A DNA stretch of 64,000 nucleotides, taken from assembly GCF_963678245.1 (NCBI RefSeq), contig NZ_OY782767.1, forward strand, positions 186,001 through 250,000. The letters run 5' to 3'. The translations under genes and the position numbers were made by a program. The notes below the pieces were generated by a model, which did not search any database, was not told the origin of the DNA, and saw only the letters and a list, made by a program, of their open reading frames with translations. Positions 36,830 through 46,784 of this stretch are shown here, piece by piece. Each line of letters opens with the position of its first letter. The stretch's first letter is position 1. This stretch comes from an uncultured Sunxiuqinia sp. (lineage in GTDB: Bacteria > Bacteroidota > Bacteroidia > Bacteroidales > Prolixibacteraceae).

Positions 36830-39538
36830 TTGAAAGTAACGAACCTAAAGACGGAATATAAAAGCAATCCTGTTGGCTTGAAAGCATGTAGCCCTCGGTT
36901 AAGCTGGGAAATAGTTGATGAGAAAAGAAATGTTTCTCAGAATGCTTATCAGGTGAAATGTGCAACTTCAAAGCTTGATCTTCAGAATGAAAGTAAGTTG
37001 ATTTGGAATTCGGGAAGAATTGACTCAGATCAGTCTATTCATGTTGAATATGGTGGACGGGAGCTTCAGTCGGGTCAGCGGGTTTACTGGACCGTTAAAG
37101 TTTGGAACAATTACAAGGAAGAATCAGAATGGAGTGCTTCGGCATTTTGGGAAATGGGACTGTTCAATGATGATGATTGGAAAGCTCAATGGATAGAACC
37201 TGCCTACAAGGAAGATCCCTCGGATTCGACACCTTCACCTTATTTGCGAAAAGAATTTCACCTTAAAAAAAATATTAAGAAGGCAGCTGCCTACCTGACT
37301 TGTCACGGATTGTACGAATTGTCGTTGAATGGTGAGAAAGTAAGCGAGGATTTGTTTACACCCGGTTGGACCAGTTACGAGCAGCGGTTGCAATACCAAA
37401 CTTACGATGTTACCGAGCAACTGATTTCCGGCAAGAATGCCATTGGCTTTGTCTTGGGAGACGGTTGGTATCGGGGCTATTTGGTATGGCAGGGAAACAA
37501 AAATTTGTACGGCGAAAAGCTGGCTTTGCTTTGCCAAATTCGAATTGATTACGAAGATGGAAGCCATGAAATGATTGTAACCGACGATAGTTGGAAATCG
37601 AACACTGGGGCAATTCTAAAATCGGATATCTACCATGGTGAAACTTACGATGCCCGTCTGGGAAGTGAAGCATGGAACAAGCCTGACTTTGATGATCAAA
37701 ACTGGTTCGGAGTCACTATTAAAGAATATGGAGTTGCAAATCTTGTTTCTTCTGAAGGTGTTCCGGTTCGTATCACCGAAACCATCAAGCCGATTGAAAA
37801 GATCATTACACCTAAAGGTGAGCTGGTTTTTGATTTAGGTCAAAATATAGTTGGCTGGGTGCGTTTCCGGTTGAAAGGAAATGCGGGAGATCAAATTACG
37901 CTGCACCATGCAGAAGTGTTGGATCCGGAAGGCAATTTCTATACCGATAACCTGCGAGCAGCAAAGGCTGAAGATACCTACATCTTCAGAGGCGATGGTG
38001 TTGAAGAATTCGAGCCTCGTTTTACTTTTCACGGATTCCGCTTTGTGCGGGTGAGCGATTATTCTGGAGATATTTCATTGGATGATATTGAAGGACGTGT
38101 TGTTCATTCGGATATGCCGCTGGCTGGTGAGTTTGAATGCTCCGATCCGCTGGTAAATCGACTACAAAAAAATATTGATTGGGGACTTCGAGGAAACTTC
38201 CTCGATGTTCCAACTGATTGTCCGCAACGTGACGAACGCCTAGGCTGGACAGGTGATGCGCAGATTTTTGCGCCAACTGCTTGCTTTAACCGCGATGCCG
38301 CAAGTTTTTACACCAAATGGATGAAGGACTATATTGCGGATCAACGCGAAGATGGCAGTGTACCATGGGTTGTTCCAAATGTGATTGAAGATGGCGGAGG
38401 TACCGGCTGGTCCGACGGATTTGGCGCAACTGGCTGGGCTGATGCGGCTGTGATTATTCCATGGACCGTTTATCAGGTTTATGGTGATCAACGAATTTTG
38501 GAAGAGCAATACGAATCCATGAAGGGTTGGGAAGAATACATGATCAAAGAGTCGGGTGACCGCTATTTGTATGATACAGTATTTCATTTTGGCGATTGGT
38601 TGTCTTTTGCCGAATACTATTCGTACTACTATAATGCGCCTGATTATGGTTATGCAGGCGCGAACACCGATAAAGATTTAGTGGCTACAGCCTACTTTTA
38701 TTACACAACCGGATTAATGCAACAAATTGCGACAATTCTGGGAAAGGCAGCAGATGCGGATCGTTATGCAGCATTACGTCCAAAGATAAAAGTAGCTTTT
38801 CAAACTGAGTTTATTACTCAAACCGGCCGATTGACTTCGAACACGCAAGCTGCTTATGTTTTGGCCTTGTCATTTGGATTGATCCCCGATAATTTAGTGG
38901 CGAAAGCTGCTAAGCGTCTGGTGGATGATGTCAATCATTTTGGACATTTAACAACTGGATTTTTAGGAACACCAATGCTTTGTCAGGCATTGACCGATTC
39001 CGGCTATCCTGAAATCGCGTACAAGTTGCTGTTTAATAAGCGTTATCCTTCTTGGTTGTATGCGGTTACAAAAGGTGCTACAACTATTTGGGAACGTTGG
39101 GATGGCATTAAGCCCGATGGGAGTTTTCAGGATGTTGGCATGAATTCGTTCAACCATTACGCCTACGGTGCAGTGGGAGAGTGGCTTTATTCGTCGGTGG
39201 CAGGTCTGAAATTGGACACAAGTGTTCCGGCATACAAGCAATTTAAAATAAAACCTTATCCAACCGAAGAATTGACCTTTGCTAAGGCGAAATATCATTC
39301 CATGTATGGCGAAATTCTCAGCCATTGGGAGCAAGATGACGACACGTTTAAATTGAACGTGAAAGTGCCAGCTAATACGAAAGCATTAATTGAAATACCC
39401 GGAAGTGATTTTTCAAAATTGAAAGAAGGTGGAATTCCGGTCGATCAAATTCAAGAGGTTGAAATAATGGGATTTGAAGATGGGAAACTGCTACTGGAAA
39501 TTGGTTCTGGAGACTATAAGTTTGAATGTTCAAAATAA
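36830..39538 (+). CDS. GH78 alpha-L-rhamnosidase without signal peptide, TTG start
   Basis: A 902-residue GH78 enzyme. The start must be TTG 36830: an in-frame TAA lies at 36815-36817, no ATG occurs near the start, and the first residues MKVTNLKTEYKSNPVGL are the conserved N-terminus of this family. There is no signal peptide or lipobox, so it is predicted to be cytoplasmic, unlike the first GH78. Domains: N-terminal fibronectin-like domain; jelly roll (LTCHGLYELSLNGEKVSEDLFTPGW split over about 155-180); (alpha/alpha)6 domain with VPTDCPQRDERLGWTGD (Asp463); C-terminal beta domain. It would act on rhamnosylated oligosaccharides brought in by a transporter, perhaps the upstream permease. GH127 follows 11 bases later. 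Confidence 0.9.
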   Translation: MKVTNLKTEYKSNPVGLKACSPRLSWEIVDEKRNVSQNAYQVKCATSKLDLQNESKLIWNSGRIDSDQSIHVEYGGRELQSGQRVYWTVKVWNNYKEESEWSASAFWEMGLFNDDDWKAQWIEPAYKEDPSDSTPSPYLRKEFHLKKNIKKAAAYLTCHGLYELSLNGEKVSEDLFTPGWTSYEQRLQYQTYDVTEQLISGKNAIGFVLGDGWYRGYLVWQGNKNLYGEKLALLCQIRIDYEDGSHEMIVTDDSWKSNTGAILKSDIYHGETYDARLGSEAWNKPDFDDQNWFGVTIKEYGVANLVSSEGVPVRITETIKPIEKIITPKGELVFDLGQNIVGWVRFRLKGNAGDQITLHHAEVLDPEGNFYTDNLRAAKAEDTYIFRGDGVEEFEPRFTFHGFRFVRVSDYSGDISLDDIEGRVVHSDMPLAGEFECSDPLVNRLQKNIDWGLRGNFLDVPTDCPQRDERLGWTGDAQIFAPTACFNRDAASFYTKWMKDYIADQREDGSVPWVVPNVIEDGGGTGWSDGFGATGWADAAVIIPWTVYQVYGDQRILEEQYESMKGWEEYMIKESGDRYLYDTVFHFGDWLSFAEYYSYYYNAPDYGYAGANTDKDLVATAYFYYTTGLMQQIATILGKAADADRYAALRPKIKVAFQTEFITQTGRLTSNTQAAYVLALSFGLIPDNLVAKAAKRLVDDVNHFGHLTTGFLGTPMLCQALTDSGYPEIAYKLLFNKRYPSWLYAVTKGATTIWERWDGIKPDGSFQDVGMNSFNHYAYGAVGEWLYSSVAGLKLDTSVPAYKQFKIKPYPTEELTFAKAKYHSMYGEILSHWEQDDDTFKLNVKVPANTKALIEIPGSDFSKLKEGGIPVDQIQEVEIMGFEDGKLLLEIGSGDYKFECSK

Positions 39539-39549
39539 AAGGAAATGGG

Positions 39550-41592
39550 ATGAATAAAATAATGAGAGGAAGCGGTTTTTTGAGCCTGATGATCTTGTTC
39601 GTTTTTAAATTATCAGCTCAGGAAAAGAGTTTGGTCAATACATCAAAAAGCCCACATGCAAAGCTTACTCCGGTTAATTTAACCGATGTAAATTGGACGG
39701 ATGGATTTTGGGCTGAGCGTTTTCGTGTTTGCGAACAAAGTATGGTTCCGCACATGATGGGCATGTATATGAATGACTCGATTAGCCACGGCTTCGCCAA
39801 TTTTGAGATTGCAGCCGGCTTGAAAAAGGGCGAGCATGTTGGTCCTCCGTTTCATGATGGTGATTTTTATAAAATACTGGAAGCTTTGATTGTGGTTTAT
39901 TCCATGAATCAGGAAGCAGAACTGGAACAGGAGATTGACTCGATCATTGATATTATTGGAAAAACTCAGCGCGAAGACGGCTATATCCACACGCCTGTTG
40001 TGATTGAGCAGTTAGGAAACGAAGGCCAAAAGAATGAGTTTGCAGAGCGACTTGATTTTGAGACCTACAATATGGGCCATTTGATGACTGCTGGATGCAT
40101 TCATTATCGATTAACCGGAAAGCGAAATTTGCTGGATATAGCCATTAAGGCCACCGATTTCTTGTATGATTTTTATCAACGAAATAAGAAAGAGTTGGCG
40201 TTGAATGCCATTTGTCCTTCGCACTATATGGGTGTAACTGAAATGTACCGAACAACGGGTGATCCAAAATATTTGGAGCTCGCTCAAGGCTTAATCGATA
40301 TTCGTGCCATGGTTGAAGACGGACACGATCATAATCAGGATCGTATTCCATTTCGTCAGCAGACAAAAGCAATTGGGCATGCAGTACGTGCAAATTATTT
40401 ATACGCTGGTGTTGCCGATGTTTATGCTGAAACCGGTGATAAGTCGTTAATGACTGCGCTTGATGCTATTTGGCATGATTTGGTAGAAACTAAGCTATAC
40501 ATTACAGGAGCCTGCGGGGCTCTGTATGATGGCGTTTCTCCAAACGGCACAACCTACGATCAACCTTCAATTCAACAGGTGCATCAAGCCTATGGGCAAG
40601 ACTATGAGCTGCCTAACTTTTCGGCACATAACGAATCATGCGCTAATATTGGAAATCTGCTTTGGAACTGGCGAATGCTTTTGGCCACCGGACAGGCTGA
40701 GTATGCTGATATTATGGAGCAAGTGATGTACAATAGTCTATTAGCCGGTGTTAGCTTGGATGGTGAACGTTATTTCTACACCAATCCGCTGGCAGTTTCA
40801 AGCGATTTACCTTTTGAACTTCGCTGGTCAAAGAATAGAGAAGAATACATCGGATATTGCAATTGTTGTCCGCCGAATACGATTCGTACAGTTGCAGAAA
40901 TTCACAATTACCTGTATAGCATGTCTGACGATGGACTTTGGTTTAATTTTTATGCCGGCAACCATTTGAAAACAGAATTGAAAGATGGCTCGAAGTTAGA
41001 GCTGGAGCAAATTACCGACTATCCATGGAGTGGCGATGTTACCTTGAAAATTACTAAAGCTCCAAAAGGAGATTTGCCATTTCATATTCGCATACCCTCG
41101 TGGTGCGATCAGTCCGAAATCGTAATAAATGGAACTCGTATTGATACCGACGCTATTTCAGGAACCTATCAGGAAATAGCAAGAACTTGGAAAAAGGGAG
41201 ATGTCATTCAAATTAAATTGGCTATGTCTGTTAATTTTATCGAGGCTAATCCGTTGGTTGAAGAAACCAGAAATCAGGTTGCAGTGCAAAGAGGACCCGT
41301 AGTTTATTGTCTTGAATCGGTTGATTTACCCGAAGGTGTTGATCTGTTTCAAGTCGCCATTTCTCCGAAACAAACGTTCACCCCCGAAAAAACTGAAATT
41401 GCCAATAGCCAACTAGTAGCACTTAACGTAGAAGCTGAATTGGTGCGTGAAGCAGGTTGGGATCAGGACAAGTTATATCGGAAAATATCAGGAAAGGACC
41501 TACGTAATGTACCAATCAAGCTCATTCCTTATTATGCCTGGGATAATCGAGGTAAGTGCGATATGAGCGTTTGGCTTCAGTTGGCACGATGA
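39550..41592 (+). CDS. GH127-type beta-L-arabinofuranosidase, secreted
   Basis: I choose ATG 39550 (680 residues): it has an AGGA-containing site just upstream and opens a signal peptide ending KLSAQ. An in-frame ATG at 39526 would overlap the GH78 gene. The (alpha/alpha)6 barrel holds the GH127 zinc site, Glu362-x-Cys364 (HNESCAN) and Cys439-Cys440 (YCNCCPPN), matching Glu338, Cys340, Cys417 and Cys418 of HypBA1. C-terminal beta domains follow (about 480-680). GH127 enzymes remove beta-L-arabinofuranose, for example from rhamnogalacturonan-II or hydroxyproline-linked arabinan; GH146 is a close alternative. It is the last gene of operon B, in the periplasm. Confidence 0.88.
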   Translation: MNKIMRGSGFLSLMILFVFKLSAQEKSLVNTSKSPHAKLTPVNLTDVNWTDGFWAERFRVCEQSMVPHMMGMYMNDSISHGFANFEIAAGLKKGEHVGPPFHDGDFYKILEALIVVYSMNQEAELEQEIDSIIDIIGKTQREDGYIHTPVVIEQLGNEGQKNEFAERLDFETYNMGHLMTAGCIHYRLTGKRNLLDIAIKATDFLYDFYQRNKKELALNAICPSHYMGVTEMYRTTGDPKYLELAQGLIDIRAMVEDGHDHNQDRIPFRQQTKAIGHAVRANYLYAGVADVYAETGDKSLMTALDAIWHDLVETKLYITGACGALYDGVSPNGTTYDQPSIQQVHQAYGQDYELPNFSAHNESCANIGNLLWNWRMLLATGQAEYADIMEQVMYNSLLAGVSLDGERYFYTNPLAVSSDLPFELRWSKNREEYIGYCNCCPPNTIRTVAEIHNYLYSMSDDGLWFNFYAGNHLKTELKDGSKLELEQITDYPWSGDVTLKITKAPKGDLPFHIRIPSWCDQSEIVINGTRIDTDAISGTYQEIARTWKKGDVIQIKLAMSVNFIEANPLVEETRNQVAVQRGPVVYCLESVDLPEGVDLFQVAISPKQTFTPEKTEIANSQLVALNVEAELVREAGWDQDKLYRKISGKDLRNVPIKLIPYYAWDNRGKCDMSVWLQLAR

Positions 41593-41698
41593 TCCGCTAT
41601 CCGAAAAGGAGCTTCTGGAGTTGATCGACTGATGGTTGTTTATTAATCAGCTGGTTCCTATTTGAATAGATTCGTATTGTAATATTCAATAAAGGCTA

Positions 41699-42280
41699 AT
41701 GTCAGGTGTGAATCTCGAAATAGTAAATTTACGTAATGGTGTCAAAGAGACCTACCGGCATCTTTATCACCAATATTATTCGATGTTGTTTAATTTAGCT
41801 TATCAGTACCTTGATGATGCCGATGATGCAAAGGAAATTGTACAGAATGCCTTTTTAAAGCTTTGGGAAATAAAAGGTCAGCTTAAGGATAATTCCAACT
41901 TGAAGAATTACCTGTATACGTTGGTCAAAAATGGTTGCCTGAATCAGATTAAACGGAAGCAGATCGTCAATAATCATAACAACAACATCAAACAAAGGGA
42001 ATTGGAGTTGCAGTATGAATCTTTATCTCGCACGTCTTTTGACTATATGGAGGTTGAAGAGTTGAAGGACAAAATTGAGGAGGCTGTAAGTAATTTACCA
42101 GAGCACTGCCGCAAGGTGTTTTGCATGAGTCGTTATGAGGGCTTCAAAAATACAGAGATTGCTGAAAAACTAAATATTTCAGAGAAGACAGTTGAAGCTC
42201 ATATGACAAAAGCGCTTAAAAGTCTGAGAGTCGCCCTAAAAGATTATCTCCCATTATTAATCTCAGTTCTTTTTCAATAA
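41699..42280 (+). CDS. ECF RNA polymerase sigma factor (Bacteroidota family)
   Basis: A 193-residue sigma-70 family factor with region 2 (YHQYYSMLFNLAYQYLDDADDAKEIVQNAFLKLW at about 22-55, given here only as a landmark by its YHQYYSMLF start) and region 4 (FKNTEIAEKLNISEKTVEAH at about 145-165). Regions 1 and 3 are missing, as in ECF factors. The adjacent FecR-type anti-sigma gene and a SusC with an STN domain make a standard trans-envelope switch: glycan binding at SusC releases this sigma factor, which transcribes susC and susD. It starts 106 bases after GH127, so it may have its own promoter. Confidence 0.92.
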   Translation: MSGVNLEIVNLRNGVKETYRHLYHQYYSMLFNLAYQYLDDADDAKEIVQNAFLKLWEIKGQLKDNSNLKNYLYTLVKNGCLNQIKRKQIVNNHNNNIKQRELELQYESLSRTSFDYMEVEELKDKIEEAVSNLPEHCRKVFCMSRYEGFKNTEIAEKLNISEKTVEAHMTKALKSLRVALKDYLPLLISVLFQ

Positions 42281-42343
42281 AATATCAAAAATCGGTTAGG
42301 GGTTACTGTTATTGAATTGTTTAGTAATAAACGAATCACAATA

Positions 42344-43339
42344 ATGGACAAGGATTTTATCTCAAAAATACTTATGGGTCAAGCATCTGAAGCAGAGAAA
42401 GAAACTTACTACCGTTTACTTGCCGAAGATGAGAATGAGCGGGAGTTATTTCTGAAAACCAAAGAACTATGGGTTATAACTTCTGCAAACAATAAAATTT
42501 CAGAGCAAACGGTTGACCAGGAGTTTGATGAATTTTGGTCAAAAGCCGTTCATCAAGTACAAGATAACAAACCTTCGCAAAAACTCTTTAGTTTGTTGCG
42601 CTATGCTGCTATTGCTATTCTTTTAATCGGATTAGGTAGTCTTTCCTCTTACCTGTTATTAAATTCAGATCAAGCAAGTAATCATTTGGTTCAAAAGTTT
42701 AGCGCAGAAAAAGGAAGTATGGCTCATTTTGAGTTGGATGATGGAACCGTTGTGTGGCTAAATTCAGAAACTGAAATCGTCTTATCAGAAGATCAAGAGG
42801 GAACGAGAAACATCGAACTTAAAGGAGAAGCTTACTTTGAAGTTAGGAACTCTGATAAGCACGGATTATTAGTGAATGTAGGTGATTTGAAAATAAAGGA
42901 TATCGGAACTTCATTTAATGTAAAGGCTTATCCTGATGATGACTTTATAGAAACTACTTTGATGGAAGGAGCTGTGGATATTCTGAAAAGTAATAATGCG
43001 ACAATCACAAGACTGAAACCTGGGGAGAACGCAACCTATATGAGAAGCGATAAAAGCCTCAATATTAAGAATGTTGATGTTGAACTTATTTCAGCATGGA
43101 TTGATGGGAAATTTGCTTTTAGGGATAAACGTTTGGAAGATATTTGTCTTGAACTCGAAAACTGGTATGATGTGAAGTTCCGGTTTGAGGATAAACAATT
43201 GAAAGATTTCCGTTATTCAGGCGCTATTGATAAAACGACAACGGTAGGTTATGTTTTAAAAATGTTAAAACTAACAACAAATATTCAATATCAAATAAAC
43301 AATAAGCCTTATGAACTTGATGAAATAATCATTTACTAG
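42344..43339 (+). CDS. FecR-family anti-sigma factor
   Basis: I choose ATG 42344 (331 residues, MDKDFISKILMGQASEAE); the frame can be extended only by a TTG at 42317. A cytoplasmic anti-sigma N-domain of about 80 residues is followed by one membrane helix (YAAIAILLIGLGSLSSYLLL, about 87-106), a FecR domain (GTVVWLNSETEIVLS and LKGEAYFEV), and a C-terminal DUF4974 domain (DKRLEDICLELENWYDV). It binds the ECF sigma factor encoded 63 bases upstream and contacts the STN domain of the SusC protein across the inner membrane. Confidence 0.92.
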   Translation: MDKDFISKILMGQASEAEKETYYRLLAEDENERELFLKTKELWVITSANNKISEQTVDQEFDEFWSKAVHQVQDNKPSQKLFSLLRYAAIAILLIGLGSLSSYLLLNSDQASNHLVQKFSAEKGSMAHFELDDGTVVWLNSETEIVLSEDQEGTRNIELKGEAYFEVRNSDKHGLLVNVGDLKIKDIGTSFNVKAYPDDDFIETTLMEGAVDILKSNNATITRLKPGENATYMRSDKSLNIKNVDVELISAWIDGKFAFRDKRLEDICLELENWYDVKFRFEDKQLKDFRYSGAIDKTTTVGYVLKMLKLTTNIQYQINNKPYELDEIIIY

Positions 43340-43371
43340 GTTCTCAGAGAGAGGTACTTGTTGAAAATAAG

Positions 43372-43403
43372 TAAACCGGGAAGGCGGCATCCAACCCGGT
43401 TTA
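43372..43403 (+). promoter_or_regulatory. Perfect 9-bp hairpin in the susC leader
   Basis: TAAACCGGG (43372-43380) pairs perfectly with CCCGGTTTA (43395-43403) around a 14-base loop (aaggcggcatccaa). No T-run follows, so it is not a plain terminator. It lies between the anti-sigma gene and susC, 62 bases before the susC ATG. It could act as an mRNA processing or stabilising element. Confidence 0.6.
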
Positions 43404-43465
43404 GAATAGTTCAATAAGTTTTCTATGAAAACCTATTAAGTATTAACTATAAACATTCCAAAATT

Positions 43466-46400
43466 ATGAAAAAAAATCTATTTTCTCCTGTGCCAATAAG
43501 GTCCGGGATGATGAAATTTTTAATTGTTATGAAACTAACTGCTTTTCTACTTTTTCTTAGTTTTGTTTCTATCGCGTCAGGCTCCTATTCGCAGGGTACA
43601 CGTATTAGTCTCAAATTTGAGAACAATAGTATTATCGATGTTTTTAGTGAAATTGAGAGAGTTTCCGATTACGGATTCTTCTTCAAAAGTGACCAGCTGG
43701 ATATGAATAAGCAATATACAGTTGAGTTTAATGATGCTTCAATTGAGGATGTGATGACCCGACTCCTAGATGTGGACAAGTATAACTACGAGGTTATTGG
43801 AAGAACAATTGTGGTTAACCGAACAGATGGTGTTACTAACATTGGGCAGGCTCGTAAAATACGAGGAGTTGTAACAGATGGTACTGGAAATCCTCTTCCA
43901 GGTGTGACTATCGTAATTGAAGGGACACAAACAGGAACGATATCTGCACTGGACGGAAGTTATGAACTGGAAGTTCCAGCTGATGCTGAGTTTTTGATGT
44001 TTTCATTCATCGGAATGCAAACACAAAAGGTAAGCGTTTCGAATGCCAACAATGTGGTCATGTATGATGATACCATTGGGCTGGAAGAGGTTGTAGCAGT
44101 AGGGTATGGAACCATGAAGAAAAGTGACCTGACAGGCTCTGTTACACAGGTTAAGGCTGAAGATTTGGTTAGTGTTTCTGCGTCAAACCCAATTGAAGCA
44201 TTACAAGGTAGAGCATCTGGAGTTGCAGTAATAAATGCCGATGCTTCTCCCGGATCTTCACCAACTATTCGAATTCGTGGTAGCGGGTCAATTACTGCTG
44301 GAAACGAACCACTTATTGTTGTGGATGGATTTCCTTTGGTGAATAATAATCTAAATGATATTAGCAGCAACGATATTGAATCAATGGAGATATTAAAAGA
44401 TGCCTCATCTGCTGCTATTTACGGATCTAGAGGAGCGAACGGTGTTATTTTGATTACAACTAAAAAAGGAAAAAGAGGACAAAATAATCTGGAGGTAAGC
44501 GGATCGTTGGGAATTGCAACTCCTGCAAGGGTGCCAGAAATGCTGGGAAGGGAAGATTTCGTTAATTTTATTAATGATGCTTATACCTATTCAAATGGAG
44601 CTCCCGTTTATTCCTCGTCTAATCCAGCTCCTTCGTATGATGTCGACTGGCACGATGAAATTATCAAGAACACTTCCAAAGTGCAAAACTATTCTGTTGC
44701 GTTTAGTGGAGGAAAAGATAAAACATCTTATATGCTGTCAGGTAATATCTTTTCGCAGGATGGGATGGTTGAAGCTTCTGGCTTTGAAAAGTTTACTGTA
44801 CGTGTGAATTTAGATCATGAGTTTAACCCTTGGTTGACTGTTGGAACACACATGCAAGTGGGCAGGTCGCAACGAGATGTCCGCAACAATCCAACAGGTA
44901 ATATTTTCCGTTACGGTTGGCCAACTGTACCAGTTAAAAAAACTGATGGAAGTTGGTATTATGCCACTGAAGATCCTTCAATCAGCTCTTATTTCGAAGG
45001 TACCTGGAACCCGGTTGCAGAAGCGTCGGAAGTAACAAACGAGCTGAGTACTGATCGAATACTTGGCGATGTTTATGCTTTAGTTACCCCTATAAAGAAT
45101 GTAACCTTTAAGACAAATTTCGGTGTTGATATTGCTAACGAAAAGCAATACGAATATTACACATCTAATTCAAGTGCAGGAATTGGATCAGGAAGCACAG
45201 GTACTGGAGGACAAACCTATCGGAGAAAAACAAGTCGGTTAACTGATAACATCCTGAGTTATTCGAATACTTGGGATAAACACCGATTGACAGCTACTGG
45301 AGTATATTCATGGCAGGAATACGTTTATGAAGATCTGGAAACCAGCGGATCTGGATTTCTGAATGATGCAACTGGCGCAAATGATATGTCCTATGCCAGT
45401 ATTGAGAGTATTTCTGTTAACTCTGATAAATATTCAAATCGATTGATTTCATGGACAGCCAGAGCTTCATATTCTTATGATGATAAATATTTATTGACCG
45501 TTACAGGAAGATATGATGGCTCTTCCAGATTTGGAAACAACAACAAATGGGGATTTTTTCCATCTGTAGGATTTGGTTGGAGAGTTACTCAAGAACCATT
45601 TTTAGCCGGAAATGAAACCATTACTAATCTAAAACTGAGAACCAGTTATGGTGTTACAGGAAACCAGGAAATTGGTAATTATAAATCACTTGCGTCATTG
45701 AGCAGTGCCTATTATGTGTTTGATGGTGTCCCAATTCTAGGATTTGCTGAAACCATTGGTAACCCGGATCTGAAATGGGAACGTAATATTCAATATAATG
45801 TCGGAGTAGATATTGGCTTTTGGAATCGATTGGATTTGAATTTGGATTATTATTCTCGTCAAACGTCTGATTTGTTATATAATGTACCTATTCCTACAAC
45901 TTCTGGTTATTCAAGCATGTTGAAGAATATTGGGGAAGTGAAAAATGTTGGACTTGAACTAACAGCTCACGCACGAATCATCGATTCGGAATTTAAATGG
46001 GATGTGACAACCAATGTCTCTAGTAACAAAAATGAAGTTGTTGAACTTTATGGCGATGTTGAAAAAATTAATTTAGGTTCATCTACAGGAGGTATTGCTC
46101 GCTATTTGATCGTTGGTGAAGCGGTAAATAGCCTGTGGGCTCGCGAGTCTGCCGGAATTATTACAACACAGGATCAACTTACCGCTTACCAGACTATTCG
46201 ATCGTCTGCCGAGTTAGGAGAAGAAATGTACATCGATCAGAATGATGATAAGAGCATCAATAGTGAAGACTACATTAACATTGGTTCAACTGAGCCTGAT
46301 TTCTTTTATGGTGTGTCAACGAGCCTGGTATACAAAAATCTAAGTCTGGATATATATGGTCAAGGAGCAACAGGCCTTGCTGCACAAGATGAAAACACAG

Positions 46401-46765
46401 GGTACTTAACATTCGGAGAAAACCAGGTGCAGAACAGAAATTACCTGCCAACAAGATATGCTTACGACAGAATGTGGAGTGAGGAAAATCCAACCGGCAC
46501 ATTCCCTCGTGCAGGTGCTCAGGAAATATCATTGTCAGACCGTACCAATGGAGGCTGGAATTATTTTATTGTCAAAAATATTAAAGTTGGCTATGACTTT
46601 TCTTCAATGATCAGAAATTTAAACTGGGTAAGTAATCTGAATTTTTACGTTAATGCACAGAATTATTTGAATTTTGCAAACCATCGGGGGTACAACCCCG
46701 AAAACGGGAAGGTTGATTTCCCTTATGCAAAAACAATGATATTCGGAATCCGAGCTAAATTTTAA
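43466..46765 (+). CDS. susC: SusC/RagA-type TonB-dependent outer-membrane transporter
   Basis: A 1099-residue outer-membrane protein. A signal peptide (ending SGSYSQG, about residue 45) is followed by an STN domain (about 48-118, ISLKFENNSIIDVFSEIE as landmark), a carboxypeptidase-D-like domain with the TonB-linked signature (IRGVVTDGTGNPLPGVTI), a plug with VGYGTMKKSDLTGSV and LQGRASGVAVI, and a beta-barrel to the C-terminus (FGIRAKF). The STN domain links it to the FecR/ECF switch encoded upstream. With SusD it imports oligosaccharides of the target glycan. susD starts 19 bases downstream. Confidence 0.96.
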   Translation: MKKNLFSPVPIRSGMMKFLIVMKLTAFLLFLSFVSIASGSYSQGTRISLKFENNSIIDVFSEIERVSDYGFFFKSDQLDMNKQYTVEFNDASIEDVMTRLLDVDKYNYEVIGRTIVVNRTDGVTNIGQARKIRGVVTDGTGNPLPGVTIVIEGTQTGTISALDGSYELEVPADAEFLMFSFIGMQTQKVSVSNANNVVMYDDTIGLEEVVAVGYGTMKKSDLTGSVTQVKAEDLVSVSASNPIEALQGRASGVAVINADASPGSSPTIRIRGSGSITAGNEPLIVVDGFPLVNNNLNDISSNDIESMEILKDASSAAIYGSRGANGVILITTKKGKRGQNNLEVSGSLGIATPARVPEMLGREDFVNFINDAYTYSNGAPVYSSSNPAPSYDVDWHDEIIKNTSKVQNYSVAFSGGKDKTSYMLSGNIFSQDGMVEASGFEKFTVRVNLDHEFNPWLTVGTHMQVGRSQRDVRNNPTGNIFRYGWPTVPVKKTDGSWYYATEDPSISSYFEGTWNPVAEASEVTNELSTDRILGDVYALVTPIKNVTFKTNFGVDIANEKQYEYYTSNSSAGIGSGSTGTGGQTYRRKTSRLTDNILSYSNTWDKHRLTATGVYSWQEYVYEDLETSGSGFLNDATGANDMSYASIESISVNSDKYSNRLISWTARASYSYDDKYLLTVTGRYDGSSRFGNNNKWGFFPSVGFGWRVTQEPFLAGNETITNLKLRTSYGVTGNQEIGNYKSLASLSSAYYVFDGVPILGFAETIGNPDLKWERNIQYNVGVDIGFWNRLDLNLDYYSRQTSDLLYNVPIPTTSGYSSMLKNIGEVKNVGLELTAHARIIDSEFKWDVTTNVSSNKNEVVELYGDVEKINLGSSTGGIARYLIVGEAVNSLWARESAGIITTQDQLTAYQTIRSSAELGEEMYIDQNDDKSINSEDYINIGSTEPDFFYGVSTSLVYKNLSLDIYGQGATGLAAQDENTGYLTFGENQVQNRNYLPTRYAYDRMWSEENPTGTFPRAGAQEISLSDRTNGGWNYFIVKNIKVGYDFSSMIRNLNWVSNLNFYVNAQNYLNFANHRGYNPENGKVDFPYAKTMIFGIRAKF

Positions 46766-46784
46766 ACCTTAAATTCTCATAACA

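Noticed and set aside
36805-36835. AAAACGTTGTTGA as a sixth LacI-type operator
   Set aside because: Only the core AAACGTT matches; the outer TG/CA positions are wrong and it lies within a 21-base gap inside an operon.
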